The notes: generated from the sequence alone by a model not told the origin. DNA of 64,000 nucleotides from Mesorhizobium sp. M2E.F.Ca.ET.219.01.1.1 (GCF_004016445.2 NZ_SADT02000007.1:339099-403098); one strand, 5' to 3'; positions 33,808-42,146 are shown, counted from the first letter of the stretch. Program-made: numbers and translations.

Positions 33808-34452
33808 TCATTCACCCATTGCCAGCAGCGTGTCGCGTTTCAGGATTTCAATGCTGCGCAGGCTGAGCAGGCGGATCACGCCCTTCTCTTTCAGGCGGGT
33901 GAAGACCCGCGACACGGTTTCGATGGTGAGGCCCAGATAGTCGCCGATGTCGTTGCGCGACATTGGCAACTCCACCTGCCGCAACCCGCCCTGACGCTCC
34001 GACATTTCGACGAGGAACGCCGCGACGCGCTCGATCGCGTTCTGGCGGCCGAGCACCAGGAGATGCTCCTGTGCCCGGGTCAGGCCTTTGAGCGCCAGAG
34101 GCAGGAGCTGGCGCGACATGTCGGTGCCCGACGGAGCGCGGAAGACCCGGACACCAGTCGCGTTGATCGCCTCAGCGAAGAAGTGGTGGGTGGCGTCGGC
34201 CTCGAAACCGAAGGTTTCTCCCGCCAGGTGGAACGCGCTGATCTGCCTGCGACCATCGGCGAGCAGGCGGTAGATGCGGACCGCGCCGAATTCGACCTGA
34301 TAGAGGGCGCCGGCCTTCTCGCCCTGGGCATAGATTTCGGCGCCGGCCGTGAAGAAGCTTACCGGCGTCGCCGGCCCTTCGAAGACGGGCGCGGGGCTCT
34401 GATGGGGAAGGTAGGACGGCAGTTCGATCTTGGCGGAGGCTTGAGCGTACAT
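33808..34452 (-). CDS. fixK: FixK-like CRP/FNR-family activator
   Basis: A 214-residue CRP/FNR regulator without the N-terminal cluster cysteines, unlike FnrN, which is typical of FixK. It has a beta-roll (about 30-115) and a helix-turn-helix (about 155-205; LPMSRNDIGDYLGLTIETVSRVFTRLKEKGVI) with the E-SR residues that read TTGA half sites. The ATG at 34452 was chosen because homology to FixK starts MYA. A FixJ-like site at 34523-34542 lies 71-90 bp upstream. FixK should be the main activator of the palindromes in this window. Confidence 0.88.
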   Translation of the reverse strand: MYAQASAKIELPSYLPHQSPAPVFEGPATPVSFFTAGAEIYAQGEKAGALYQVEFGAVRIYRLLADGRRQISAFHLAGETFGFEADATHHFFAEAINATGVRVFRAPSGTDMSRQLLPLALKGLTRAQEHLLVLGRQNAIERVAAFLVEMSERQGGLRQVELPMSRNDIGDYLGLTIETVSRVFTRLKEKGVIRLLSLRSIEILKRDTLLAMGE

Positions 34453-34522
34453 GGCTGTGGTCCCAGTGAATTTGTGACAACAGCAATCGCCCAAATCCCG
34501 CCATGCCGAAATTCGGTTATGT

Positions 34523-34542
34523 CCCTACGGGAAACTACTTAG
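34523..34542 (-). promoter_or_regulatory. candidate FixJ-binding site before fixK
   Basis: On the minus strand the 20 bases read CTAAGTAGTTTCCCGTAGGG. The TAAGTAGTTTCCC core resembles FixJ sites described in front of rhizobial fixK genes (class GTAMGTAG). It is 71 bp from the start codon, compatible with binding just upstream of the promoter. Confidence 0.65.
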
Positions 34543-34590
34543 TGCGACCCGGGACAGGCCGCCTGGTCCCTGCGTCAACTGGGTCCGCGA

Positions 34591-34604
34591 TTGACCACGA
34601 TCAA
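34591..34604. promoter_or_regulatory. FNR/FixK box (TTGAC-CACG-ATCAA)
   Basis: One mismatch, 57 bp before the small membrane-protein gene at 34662. It is 138 bp before fixK on the other strand, so FixK self-control is also possible. Confidence 0.75.
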
Positions 34605-34661
34605 GGCTGGCATGATTTGACCCGGCATTGTTTGGTCGGAGCCAGCCAAGGGAAACCGACC

Positions 34662-34799
34662 ATGACCTCCGATATGATTGAAATCTGGACCGGAATACTC
34701 GGCCTAGCCTATCTTGCCGCCGCAGGCCTTTATTTCGAAATGCTCCGTGCCAGGAAGCGCGTCCCGGCAAGGCATGGTCGTGCCCGGCGTACCCGGTAA
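34662..34799 (+). CDS. 45-residue single-span membrane protein
   Basis: Encodes MTSDMIEIWTGILGLAYLAA and a basic tail rich in Arg: one hydrophobic helix (about 6-25) with a positive cytoplasmic end. An AAGG lies about 10 bp upstream of the ATG. An FNR box 57 bp upstream and a following alcohol dehydrogenase gene (95 bp) suggest a microoxic two-gene unit. Its shape recalls small subunits of membrane oxidases or transporters, but no family is recognised. Confidence 0.55.
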   Translation: MTSDMIEIWTGILGLAYLAAAGLYFEMLRARKRVPARHGRARRTR

Positions 34800-34893
34800 G
34801 GATCAGAGGGCCAATCCGGTGCGTTTCCATTCTTGGTGCGGAACGGAAGCCTGTCTGTTCTCCTTCTATCTTTGAGAAACCTGGGGAAGCGTG

Positions 34894-35877
34894 ATGAAGG
34901 CAATGGTGCTGGAAAAGCCCGGCACGCTTTTGAACCTCGTCGACCGCCCGGATCCCTTGCCGGCGGCGGGCGAGATCAGGCTCAAGGTGGAGGCATGCGC
35001 GGTATGCCGCACCGACCTGCACGTCGTGGACGGTGACTTGCCATGGCCGAAGCTGCCGCTCGTGCCGGGCCACGAAATCGTCGGCATCGTCGATCTTGTC
35101 GGTGAAGGCGTGTCGCGATCCCGGCTCGGGCAGAGGGTAGGCGTTCCATGGCTGGGGCACACGTGCGGACATTGCCCCTATTGCAACGCCGGCGCCGAGA
35201 ACCTCTGCGACCAGCCGCTCTTCACCGGCTACACGCGCGACGGCGGCTTCGCCAGTCATGTCGTTGCCGATGAGCATTTCGCCTTCGAGCTCGATGCCGC
35301 CGCCGATCCGGTGTCGCTGGCACCGCTCCTGTGCGCTGGTCTGATCGGCTGGCGCTGCCTCAAAAAGGCCGGCGATGGCCGCCGACTGGGCATCTACGGC
35401 TTCGGCGCCGCCGCGCATATCATCACCCAGGTGGCGATCTGGCAGGGACGTGAGCTCTTTGCCTTCACCCGGCCTGGCGACATCCAGGCACAGGAATTCG
35501 CGCGCTCCTTGGGCGTCGCCTGGGCAGGCGCGTCCGATGAATTGCCTCCGGCCGAGCTTGACGCCGCGATCATTTTCGCTCCGGTCGGCGACCTTGTGCC
35601 GGCGGCGTTACGGGCTGTCCGCAAGGGCGGCCGGGTGGTCTGCGGCGGCATCCACATGAGCGACATTCCATCGATGCCCTACAAGCTTCTGTGGGAAGAA
35701 AGAGAATTGGTGTCGGTCGCCAACCTGACCCGTCGTGACGCCGAGGAATTCTTCCCGATAGCGAGGCAGGCCCGGGTGCGCACGCATACCAAAGTCTATC
35801 CGCTGGAACGGGCAAACCAGGCGCTGGATGATTTGCGCATGGGTAGGCTGAGTGGCGCCGCCGTCCTTAAGCCGTGA
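34894..35877 (+). CDS. zinc-dependent alcohol dehydrogenase
   Basis: Medium-chain dehydrogenase/reductase, NAD(P)-dependent, 327 residues. The catalytic zinc site is Cys-x2-T-D in CAVCRTDLHVVDG plus GHE (VPGHEIVG); the structural zinc site is CGHCPYCNAGAENLC; the nucleotide fold is IYGFGAAAHI, a variant of GxGxxG. It fits the AdhA/YjgB-like group that interconverts aldehydes and alcohols. GTG 34891 directly before ATG 34894 is an alternative start. With the FNR box upstream it may dispose of reducing power as alcohol at low oxygen. Confidence 0.9.
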   Translation: MKAMVLEKPGTLLNLVDRPDPLPAAGEIRLKVEACAVCRTDLHVVDGDLPWPKLPLVPGHEIVGIVDLVGEGVSRSRLGQRVGVPWLGHTCGHCPYCNAGAENLCDQPLFTGYTRDGGFASHVVADEHFAFELDAAADPVSLAPLLCAGLIGWRCLKKAGDGRRLGIYGFGAAAHIITQVAIWQGRELFAFTRPGDIQAQEFARSLGVAWAGASDELPPAELDAAIIFAPVGDLVPAALRAVRKGGRVVCGGIHMSDIPSMPYKLLWEERELVSVANLTRRDAEEFFPIARQARVRTHTKVYPLERANQALDDLRMGRLSGAAVLKP

Positions 35878-36027
35878 CGGTCTTGGAGCGCGCGTTCGTA
35901 CGGCCGTCTTATCTGCTTCAGCCTGTTCGTTCCTGGCCGGCAGAGTCGGTCAGGGTGGGTCGGGGTGACCGACGAGAACGAGGACGCGGCGCGACATGGC
36001 TTCCTCCGGTCACCTGCGGGGGCCGTG

Positions 36028-36414
36028 CTATGGCTGCTCGACGCGGGCCACCTGGTAGGTGTGCATGGCCCCATTGCGCTTGATCGAGACGTACTCGCCG
36101 GTGACGAAGCGCTCCTCGCCGAGATGAAAACCGACCTCGTCGTCACGATCGCCCTCGGCGTAGTCGAAATACCATTGGCCGCCTGGCTTGCGCCGCAAGC
36201 GGCCGACAAGATCGTCCTCGCCGGTGCGGAAGCGGCGGACGCGACAGAAGCCCTTGTGCGATTTCCACTCCTCCGCATCCAGCCGTCCTTCGTCGGTGAG
36301 CGGCGCCAGCACATCGTAGCCCTCTTCGCGGTCCCCTTCGGGATGACCTTTTTCGCGTGCGAGAAGCAGGCGGATGCACCTGAATCTGGGGGTGAGGTCG
36401 TGCAAGCTGGTCAT
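36028..36414 (-). CDS. conserved-type hypothetical protein
   Basis: A 128-residue soluble protein (MTSLHDLTPRFRCIRLLLAR) rich in Arg, Glu and aromatic residues, with WKSHKGFCRVRRF and GGQWYFDYAEGD. No signal peptide or membrane helix. ATG 36414 follows AAGGAG; an upstream ATG at 36435 has a ribosome site too close to be used. An FNR box 47 bp upstream predicts microoxic expression. trxC lies upstream but its stop is at 36496, so the box separates the two. I recognise no family. Confidence 0.6.
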   Translation of the reverse strand: MTSLHDLTPRFRCIRLLLAREKGHPEGDREEGYDVLAPLTDEGRLDAEEWKSHKGFCRVRRFRTGEDDLVGRLRRKPGGQWYFDYAEGDRDDEVGFHLGEERFVTGEYVSIKRNGAMHTYQVARVEQP

Positions 36415-36461
36415 GGCGAACTCCTTCGAGGCCATTCCTATCGCGGCGGCCGGATGTCACC

Positions 36462-36475
36462 TTGATCAGAGTCAA
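36462..36475. promoter_or_regulatory. FNR/FixK box (TTGAT-CAGA-GTCAA)
   Basis: One mismatch, 47 bp before the gene at 36028-36414 and just after the trxC stop. Confidence 0.8.
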
Positions 36476-36495
36476 AACGGGCTTCGGCTCGCGGC

Positions 36496-36945
36496 TCAAC
36501 TGGTGCCCGTCGGCACATGGCCGCGAACCCAATTGACGATCTGGCCGGTGCTCATTGCCCCCGATACGCGTGCGATTTCCCGTTGGCGGTGAAACAGGAT
36601 CATGGTTGGAATGCCGCGAATGCCCAGCCTCGCCGCGACGGCCTGCTCCTTGTCGGAATTGAGCTTGACCAGACGGATGTGCGGCTCCAGCGCCTTGGCG
36701 GCAGCCTCATAGGCTGGCGCCATCATCTTGCAGGGACCGCACCATGGAGCCCAGACGTCGACGAGGACGGGCAAGCTGCCGCGGCCGATCTGACGGTCGA
36801 AGTTCGCAGCGTCGATGTCCTGCGGAACTCCGGAAAACAGCCGGGCGCCGCATTTTCCGCATTGCGCTTCGGCGCTGTTTCGGTTCGGCGGCAGGCGGTT
36901 GACCACGCCGCATTTGGTGCAAACCACCAGGTTCTCCTGCGTCAT
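36496..36945 (-). CDS. trxC: thioredoxin 2 (TrxC) with N-terminal zinc finger
   Basis: Cytoplasmic disulphide reductase. The 149-residue protein has a zinc ribbon with Cys9, Cys12, Cys29 and Cys32, and a thioredoxin domain with the active site WCGPC (Cys69, Cys72) and the cis-Pro in IPTMILF. The zinc finger distinguishes TrxC from TrxA and confers oxidation sensing in E. coli. Its start overlaps the stop of the metal ATPase upstream (36942-36945), so it is the third gene of the operon DUF302-ATPase-trxC. Confidence 0.94.
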   Translation of the reverse strand: MTQENLVVCTKCGVVNRLPPNRNSAEAQCGKCGARLFSGVPQDIDAANFDRQIGRGSLPVLVDVWAPWCGPCKMMAPAYEAAAKALEPHIRLVKLNSDKEQAVAARLGIRGIPTMILFHRQREIARVSGAMSTGQIVNWVRGHVPTGTS

Positions 36946-38813
36946 GACCTCCTCCTGGTTGGACTGTGCTCGAGACGCCCGTCGCCAAGGGCACGCAGCG
37001 CATTGACGATGACGGCGACATCTATGCCCTCTTGCAGCAGTGCTCCCGCCACCGGCGTTATATGCCCCATGGCGGCCGCGATCATCGCCGCGCCCGAGAG
37101 CGCCAGCCCGACGATGATGCTCTGCAGGGCGATCCCGCGCGTGCGCCTGGCGATACGCAATGCTTCGGCGACAGGTTGCAGCCTGTCGGTCAGCACAACC
37201 ACGTCCGCTGCCTCCGACGAGGCTGTCCCGCCGCGGGCTCCCATGGCAACGCCTACGGTCGCCGCGGCAAGGGCAGGGGCATCGTTGATGCCGTCGCCGA
37301 CCATCATCGTCGGCGCCGTCGCCTTCTCGGCCTCGACTGTTCCAACCTTGTCGGCCGGCGTGGCGTCGGCAAAGACGGCATCGAGATGGAGCGAAGCGGA
37401 GACCTTTTCGGCCGCCGCGCCGTCATCGCCGGTCAGCATGACTATCCGGGTGATGCCGGCCGAACGCAAAGCCTCGACAGTGCCGAGAGCATCCTCGCGT
37501 ATGGCGTCTCCGAATGTGAAAACAGCGGCAAGCCGGCCATCGATGGTCACAAACACCCTGAGCACCTGCGTGTCGCGGTACCGGCTCTCTCCGCTCTCCG
37601 CCCAGTTGGGCAACGGCCCGTTTCCAAGAACAAGCGGCCTCGACCCGGCCACGACAGATATCCCGTCCACCTGACCTTCAAGGCCTTCTCCCCGATGCTC
37701 GCGGACGTCACAGGGTTGGGAAAGCAAAAGGTTCCCATGGCGGGCAATGCGAACAATCGAATCCGCAAGGACGTGATGCGAAGCCTGTTCAAGCGAGGCG
37801 AGCAGCCGCAGCGGTCCATCGGTTCCCTGGCCCGGAGCGACGTCGATCTCGATCAGCTCGGCCCCGCCGAGCGTCAGGGTCCCCGTCTTGTCGAAGATCG
37901 CGGTGCGTATCTGGGCGAGCGCCTCCAGCGCCGCGCTGCCCTTCATGAGGATGCCGGCGCGGGCGGCGCGCGACACGCCGCCGATGAATGCAACGGGCGC
38001 CGCGAGGATCAGCGGGCAGGGCGTCGCGACCACCAGGACGGCGAGGGCGCGGATCGGATCATCGGAAAGGTACCAGGCGATGCCGGCAATCAGCAGCGTG
38101 GCGGGAAGCAAGAGCAGGGCAAAACGGTCGGCAATGCGTATGAACGGCGCCTTGGCGGTCTGCGCGGCGGCGACCATGCGCACGATCGCGGCGTAGGTGC
38201 TTTTGTCGGCGACGGCGGAGGCTCGCATGACAAAGGCCTCGCCGGCATTGACGGTGCCGCTGCGCAATGCGTCGCCGGCGCCGCGCCGCTCCGGCAGGGG
38301 CTCTCCGGTGACGGTCGACTCATCGAGTTGGGCCGAGGCGTCGATCAGGATGCCGTCCACGGGCAGCAATTCGCCGGCGCGCACCAGAAGCTCGTCGCCG
38401 ACGGCCACCTGGTCGATCGCGACGGTCTCGGTGCCATGTGCGGATTTCCGGTGCGCCACACGCGGCGCCCTGTCGGTCAGAGCCCTGAGATTCCGCTCCG
38501 CCCGGCCGCGCGCCAGATCTTCGAGCACCGTGCCGCCGGCATACATGATGGCGACGACCACCGCCGCCAAGGCCTGCCCAAGCAGCAGCGCCGCCGACAT
38601 CGAAACCAGCGCGATGGCATCGACGCCGATCCGGCCGATCCAGAAATCCCGCAAGATCGAGATGGCAAGCGCCGCCACGACGGGCAGCGTCGCCGCTGTC
38701 CAGATCGCATCGGGCGAGGCGATGTCGATGCCATATCGCCAGACGCCCAGCCCGAGCGCCAGGCCGAGAACGGCGATGATCAGCAGCGCACGCCGCAGCA
38801 CGGTTTCATTCAT
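36942..38813 (-). CDS. heavy-metal P1B-type ATPase with TPC motif
   Basis: A 623-residue inner-membrane metal ATPase: no N-terminal heavy-metal domain, actuator TGEP (DESTVTGEPLPE), ion motif TPC instead of CPC (VVATPCPLILAAP), phospho-Asp308 (IFDKTGTLTLG), hinge GDGINDAPALAAA. The TPC motif belongs to the P1B-5-like group that includes Sinorhizobium Nia (Ni/Fe efflux); a C-terminal hemerythrin domain as in Nia is absent. It is translationally coupled to trxC and lies 8 bp after DUF302. ATG 38813 is supported by the DUF302 stop upstream. Nickel, iron or cobalt export is the best guess. Confidence 0.88.
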   Translation of the reverse strand: MNETVLRRALLIIAVLGLALGLGVWRYGIDIASPDAIWTAATLPVVAALAISILRDFWIGRIGVDAIALVSMSAALLLGQALAAVVVAIMYAGGTVLEDLARGRAERNLRALTDRAPRVAHRKSAHGTETVAIDQVAVGDELLVRAGELLPVDGILIDASAQLDESTVTGEPLPERRGAGDALRSGTVNAGEAFVMRASAVADKSTYAAIVRMVAAAQTAKAPFIRIADRFALLLLPATLLIAGIAWYLSDDPIRALAVLVVATPCPLILAAPVAFIGGVSRAARAGILMKGSAALEALAQIRTAIFDKTGTLTLGGAELIEIDVAPGQGTDGPLRLLASLEQASHHVLADSIVRIARHGNLLLSQPCDVREHRGEGLEGQVDGISVVAGSRPLVLGNGPLPNWAESGESRYRDTQVLRVFVTIDGRLAAVFTFGDAIREDALGTVEALRSAGITRIVMLTGDDGAAAEKVSASLHLDAVFADATPADKVGTVEAEKATAPTMMVGDGINDAPALAAATVGVAMGARGGTASSEAADVVVLTDRLQPVAEALRIARRTRGIALQSIIVGLALSGAAMIAAAMGHITPVAGALLQEGIDVAVIVNALRALGDGRLEHSPTRRRS

Positions 38814-38821
38814 GGCGGCCG

Positions 38822-39208
38822 TCAAAGTTCCTCGATCATTTCCCGCAGCAGCAGCCGGACATCCTTTACCGTCTCGGCGAGTTGCGGGTTGTCGATCGCT
38901 CCCATCGCGGCCGTCGGATCGACCGCCGCTACCTCGGCCTTGCCGGGGGCGGCCTCGGTCACGATCACGTTGCAGGGCAGCACCGCGCCGATCTTGTCCT
39001 CGGCCTGCAGCGCGCGCCATGCGAAATGCGGATTGCAGGCGCCGAGGATCATGTATGGCTTGAAGTCGACGCCCAGCTTGACCTTCATCGTGTGCTGGAC
39101 ATCGATCCTCGTCAGGATGCCGAAGCCCTTGCCGGCAAGCTTTTTGGTGACGTGTTCGATCGCCGCGGCGAACGGCATGTCCAGGCTCTTGCTGAAATAA
39201 TAGCTCAT
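38822..39208 (-). CDS. DUF302 protein
   Basis: A 128-residue cytoplasmic protein with one DUF302 domain (MSYYFSKSLDMPFAAAIEHV, then GFGILTRIDVQHTMKVKLG and ILGACNPHFAWRAL). DUF302 proteins are small dimers with a conserved LGACNP loop; some relatives are associated with stress or metals, and no reaction is established. The ATG at 39208 follows AAGGAG. First gene of an operon with the TPC ATPase and trxC; the FNR-like box at 39288 lies 79 bp upstream. Confidence 0.9.
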   Translation of the reverse strand: MSYYFSKSLDMPFAAAIEHVTKKLAGKGFGILTRIDVQHTMKVKLGVDFKPYMILGACNPHFAWRALQAEDKIGAVLPCNVIVTEAAPGKAEVAAVDPTAAMGAIDNPQLAETVKDVRLLLREMIEEL

Positions 39209-39287
39209 CGGATTCTCCTTCCATGGCGATCTTCGCCAGCAGGGACAGGTTGAGGGCAGTAGCTAGCCGCGGGGGTCGGATGACGCT

Positions 39288-39301
39288 TTGATCCAGCGCA
39301 A
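39288..39301. promoter_or_regulatory. FNR-like box (TTGAT-CCAG-CGCAA)
   Basis: Perfect left arm, right arm CGCAA. It sits between divergent operons, 79 bp before DUF302 and 48 bp before the Pat-like gene, and may serve both. Confidence 0.65.
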
Positions 39302-39349
39302 TGAATGCCAGGCGCCTTCGGTGAATGTGGCGGCAAGGAGTTCTCCAGA

Positions 39350-42031
39350 ATGACTATCCGAAATCTTGAATACGCGGTCTCACCGAAATCCGTCGTTGTC
39401 GTCGGCGCGACCGAGCGCGTTGGCTCGGTCGGCCGCGTTGTCTTCGACAACATCGTCGGCGGCGGCTTCGAGGGGGAGGTCTGGCCGGTCAATCCCAAAT
39501 ATGCGCAGGTTGCCGGCCACCGCTGCTACGGCAGGGTTGCCGATCTGCCAGGGGTTCCCGATCTTGCTGTGATCGTGACCCCTCCCGAGACTGTGCCCGG
39601 CATCGTGCGGGAACTGGGCGAAAAGGGGACGCGAGCTGCCGTCGTCATCACGGCGGGGCTCAATCACGCCAATGGTCTGCGCCAGGCGGTGCTCGATGCG
39701 GCCAGGCCCTCGCTCATGCGCATCATCGGCCCGAACACTGTCGGGCTGATGGTTCCCCCGGCGAAGCTCAACGCCGGTTTCGCCCATATGGCTGCGCGGC
39801 CCGGGAACATTGCGCTGATCTCGCAGTCCGGCGCCATCGCCACGTCGCTGATCGACTGGGCGGCCGAGAACAATGTCGGCTTTTCCCGGATCATCTCCCT
39901 CGGCGACATGGCGGACGTCGATGTCGGCGACTGCCTCGACATGTTGGCGGGCGATTTCCATACGCGCGCCATCGTGATGTATCTCGAAACCATACCCAAC
40001 CCGCGCAAGTTCATGTCGGCCGCGCGGGCGGCGGCGCGCCTCAAGCCGGTCATCGCGATCAAGCCCGGCCGGCATGAGCAGGCGGCCAAGGCGGCCGCGA
40101 CTCATACCGGCGCGCTTTCGGGCGCCGACAGGGTGGTCGACGCCGCCTTGCGCAGGGCAGGGGTGCTGCGTGTGGATGATCTCGCCGAATTGCTCGATGC
40201 CGCCGAGACGGTCGCCCGTCACGCTCCCCTCGAGCGGGCACGGGTCGGCATCGTCACCAACGGCGGCGGGGCCGGCGTGCTTGCCGTCGACAAGATCGTC
40301 GACCGTGGAGGCGAGCTGGCTGAACTTGCGCCCTCGACGATCGAGCGGCTCGACCGTGCGCTGCCGCCGACCTGGTCGCATGCGAACCCGATCGACATCG
40401 TCGGTGACGCCGCGCCGGAGCGCTACGGGGCGGCGCTCGAAGCCCTGGCGGCGGATCCGGGGACGGACGTTATCCTGGTCATGAATTGCCCCACCGGGCT
40501 CGGTTCCTCGCCGGACGCGGCCAGGAAGGTCGCCGAGCTTGGCGACGAGGGCGAGATCGGCGGAAAACCGCTTCTCGCGTGCTGGCTCGGCGAGCATACC
40601 GCGCGCGAAGGCCGGCGCGTCCTGACGGAAGCCGGCATCGCGAGCTTCGAGACGCCGGAGGACGCGGCGATCGCGGCGTCCTATCTCGGCGAATGGTCGC
40701 GAGCCCAGCGGGCGCTTCTGCGGACTCCCTCGAGCCAGGGTGGCGACCAGGCCGATGGCAAGGCATCGGCGCACGCCATCTTTAGGCAGGTGGCCGCCGA
40801 AGGGCGGCGCATGCTGACGGAACCGGAAGCAAAAGCCGCGATAGAAGCCTACGGCATCCCCGTGCCGCGAACCATCGTCGCCGGCTCCGTCGCGGAAGTG
40901 GCGCAGGCGGCCGGCGAGCTTCTCGAAGGCTCGCAGGCAGTGGTGGTCAAATTGTTGTCGAAGTTGGTCTCGCACAAGTCGGATGTCGGCGGCGTGGTCC
41001 TCGATATCACGACCGCCGACAAGGCCGCGGAGGCCGCCCGGTCGATCGAGACACGCCTGCGCACGCGGTCGCCGCAGGTGAAGGCGGACGGCTACACGGT
41101 GCAAGCCATGGTCGCGCGCAAGCACGCGCAGGAGCTCATCCTGGGCATGAACCTGGACCCGATGTTCGGCCCGGTCATTCTGTTTGGCGCCGGCGGCACG
41201 GCCGTCGAGGTTGTGAACGATACCGCGATCGCCCTGCCGCCGCTTGACGACGTGCTGGCCGCAGACGCGATCGACGCGACCAGGATAGGCCGCCTGCTTG
41301 CCGGCTATCGCGATCGCAAGCCGGCCAACCGGGGCGCGATCATCGCCGCGCTGAACGGCCTGTCGCAAATGATCGTCGACTTCCCCTGCCTTGTCTCCCT
41401 CGACATCAACCCGCTGCTGGCTGATGCCGAAGGCGTGGTTGCGCTTGATGCCCGTATCGAGATCGACCCGCGACGGGTGGATGAGCCGGCGCCGAACCCG
41501 GCACTTGCCATAAGGCCTTATCCATCGGGATGGAGCCGCGATTTCCAGTCGGACGGCATGACCTTTCACATCCGGCCGATCATGCCGGCGGACGTGGCGC
41601 TTTATCCCGCGTTCCTGGCGAGGATTTCCCCCGACGACCTCAGACTGCGCTTCCTGTCGCTGCGGAAGAACTTCCCCGACCAGATGCTCAAGCGGCTTAC
41701 GCAGCTCGACTACGACCGCGACATCGCCTTTGTCGCGCTTGAAAAGGACACGGGAGCGCTGGCGGGTATCGGCCGGCTTTCCTGCGACCCCGATCACAGG
41801 AGCGGTGAATATGCGCTGCTCGTGCGATCGGACCTGCAAGGCCATGGCCTGGGATGGGATCTGCTGAAACAGGTCATCGACTATGCGAGGGCCGAACGCA
41901 TAAGCCGCATCGAGGGCACGATCCTCAACGAAAACAGCAAGATGCTCACGATGTGCCGGGAGTTCGGATTCTCGGTCGCGCACCACCCGAGCGAGCCCGG
42001 CCTGTCCCTGGCGACGCTGGAAGTCAGCTAG
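39350..42031 (+). CDS. Pat-like protein: NDP-forming acyl-CoA synthetase-like module plus GNAT domain
   Basis: An 893-residue protein with a CoA-binding domain (about 5-130; VVVVGATERVGSVGR), succinyl-CoA-ligase-like domains (about 150-460; LISQSGAIATSLIDWA, THTGALSGADRVV), an ATP-grasp domain (about 490-700), and a C-terminal GNAT domain (about 735-885) with the acetyl-CoA loop DLQGHGLGWDLL. This is the architecture of Salmonella Pat, which acetylates lysines of acetyl-CoA synthetase and other enzymes. The His of ADP-forming ligases is still present (THTGAL), so residual acyl-CoA chemistry is possible. AAGGAG precedes the ATG. A role in adjusting acetate metabolism together with xfp-ackA is inferred. 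Confidence 0.9.
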   Translation: MTIRNLEYAVSPKSVVVVGATERVGSVGRVVFDNIVGGGFEGEVWPVNPKYAQVAGHRCYGRVADLPGVPDLAVIVTPPETVPGIVRELGEKGTRAAVVITAGLNHANGLRQAVLDAARPSLMRIIGPNTVGLMVPPAKLNAGFAHMAARPGNIALISQSGAIATSLIDWAAENNVGFSRIISLGDMADVDVGDCLDMLAGDFHTRAIVMYLETIPNPRKFMSAARAAARLKPVIAIKPGRHEQAAKAAATHTGALSGADRVVDAALRRAGVLRVDDLAELLDAAETVARHAPLERARVGIVTNGGGAGVLAVDKIVDRGGELAELAPSTIERLDRALPPTWSHANPIDIVGDAAPERYGAALEALAADPGTDVILVMNCPTGLGSSPDAARKVAELGDEGEIGGKPLLACWLGEHTAREGRRVLTEAGIASFETPEDAAIAASYLGEWSRAQRALLRTPSSQGGDQADGKASAHAIFRQVAAEGRRMLTEPEAKAAIEAYGIPVPRTIVAGSVAEVAQAAGELLEGSQAVVVKLLSKLVSHKSDVGGVVLDITTADKAAEAARSIETRLRTRSPQVKADGYTVQAMVARKHAQELILGMNLDPMFGPVILFGAGGTAVEVVNDTAIALPPLDDVLAADAIDATRIGRLLAGYRDRKPANRGAIIAALNGLSQMIVDFPCLVSLDINPLLADAEGVVALDARIEIDPRRVDEPAPNPALAIRPYPSGWSRDFQSDGMTFHIRPIMPADVALYPAFLARISPDDLRLRFLSLRKNFPDQMLKRLTQLDYDRDIAFVALEKDTGALAGIGRLSCDPDHRSGEYALLVRSDLQGHGLGWDLLKQVIDYARAERISRIEGTILNENSKMLTMCREFGFSVAHHPSEPGLSLATLEVS

Positions 42032-42131
42032 AGCACTTCACCGTTTCACGGAAACGGCGAAACGCTCTATCTCCTTGTTTTGACGCAATTTCTGACGGAA
42101 AACCGCGCACACTTTTCCTGGAATTGCTCTT
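42030..42131. repeat. intergenic palindromic repeat, family A copy 2
   Basis: Starts at the stop codon of the Pat-like gene. It has an outer AGAGC/GCTCT pair, a CCGTTTC/GAAACGG hairpin (42041-42057), and the 3' part shared with 33190-33246 (CTTGTTTTGACGCAATT ... TTTTCCTGGAATTGC). Like copy 1 it lies between convergent genes. Confidence 0.8.
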
Positions 42132-42146
42132 AAGCGGGTGACAGCT

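Noticed and set aside
34891..35877. Formaldehyde- or threonine-specific dehydrogenase
   Set aside because: Zinc sites and length fit general AdhA-like alcohol dehydrogenases; no feature favours the more specific substrates.
39380..41986. 868-residue reading opposite the Pat-like gene
   Set aside because: Same reason: antisense shadow of a clearly recognised protein.
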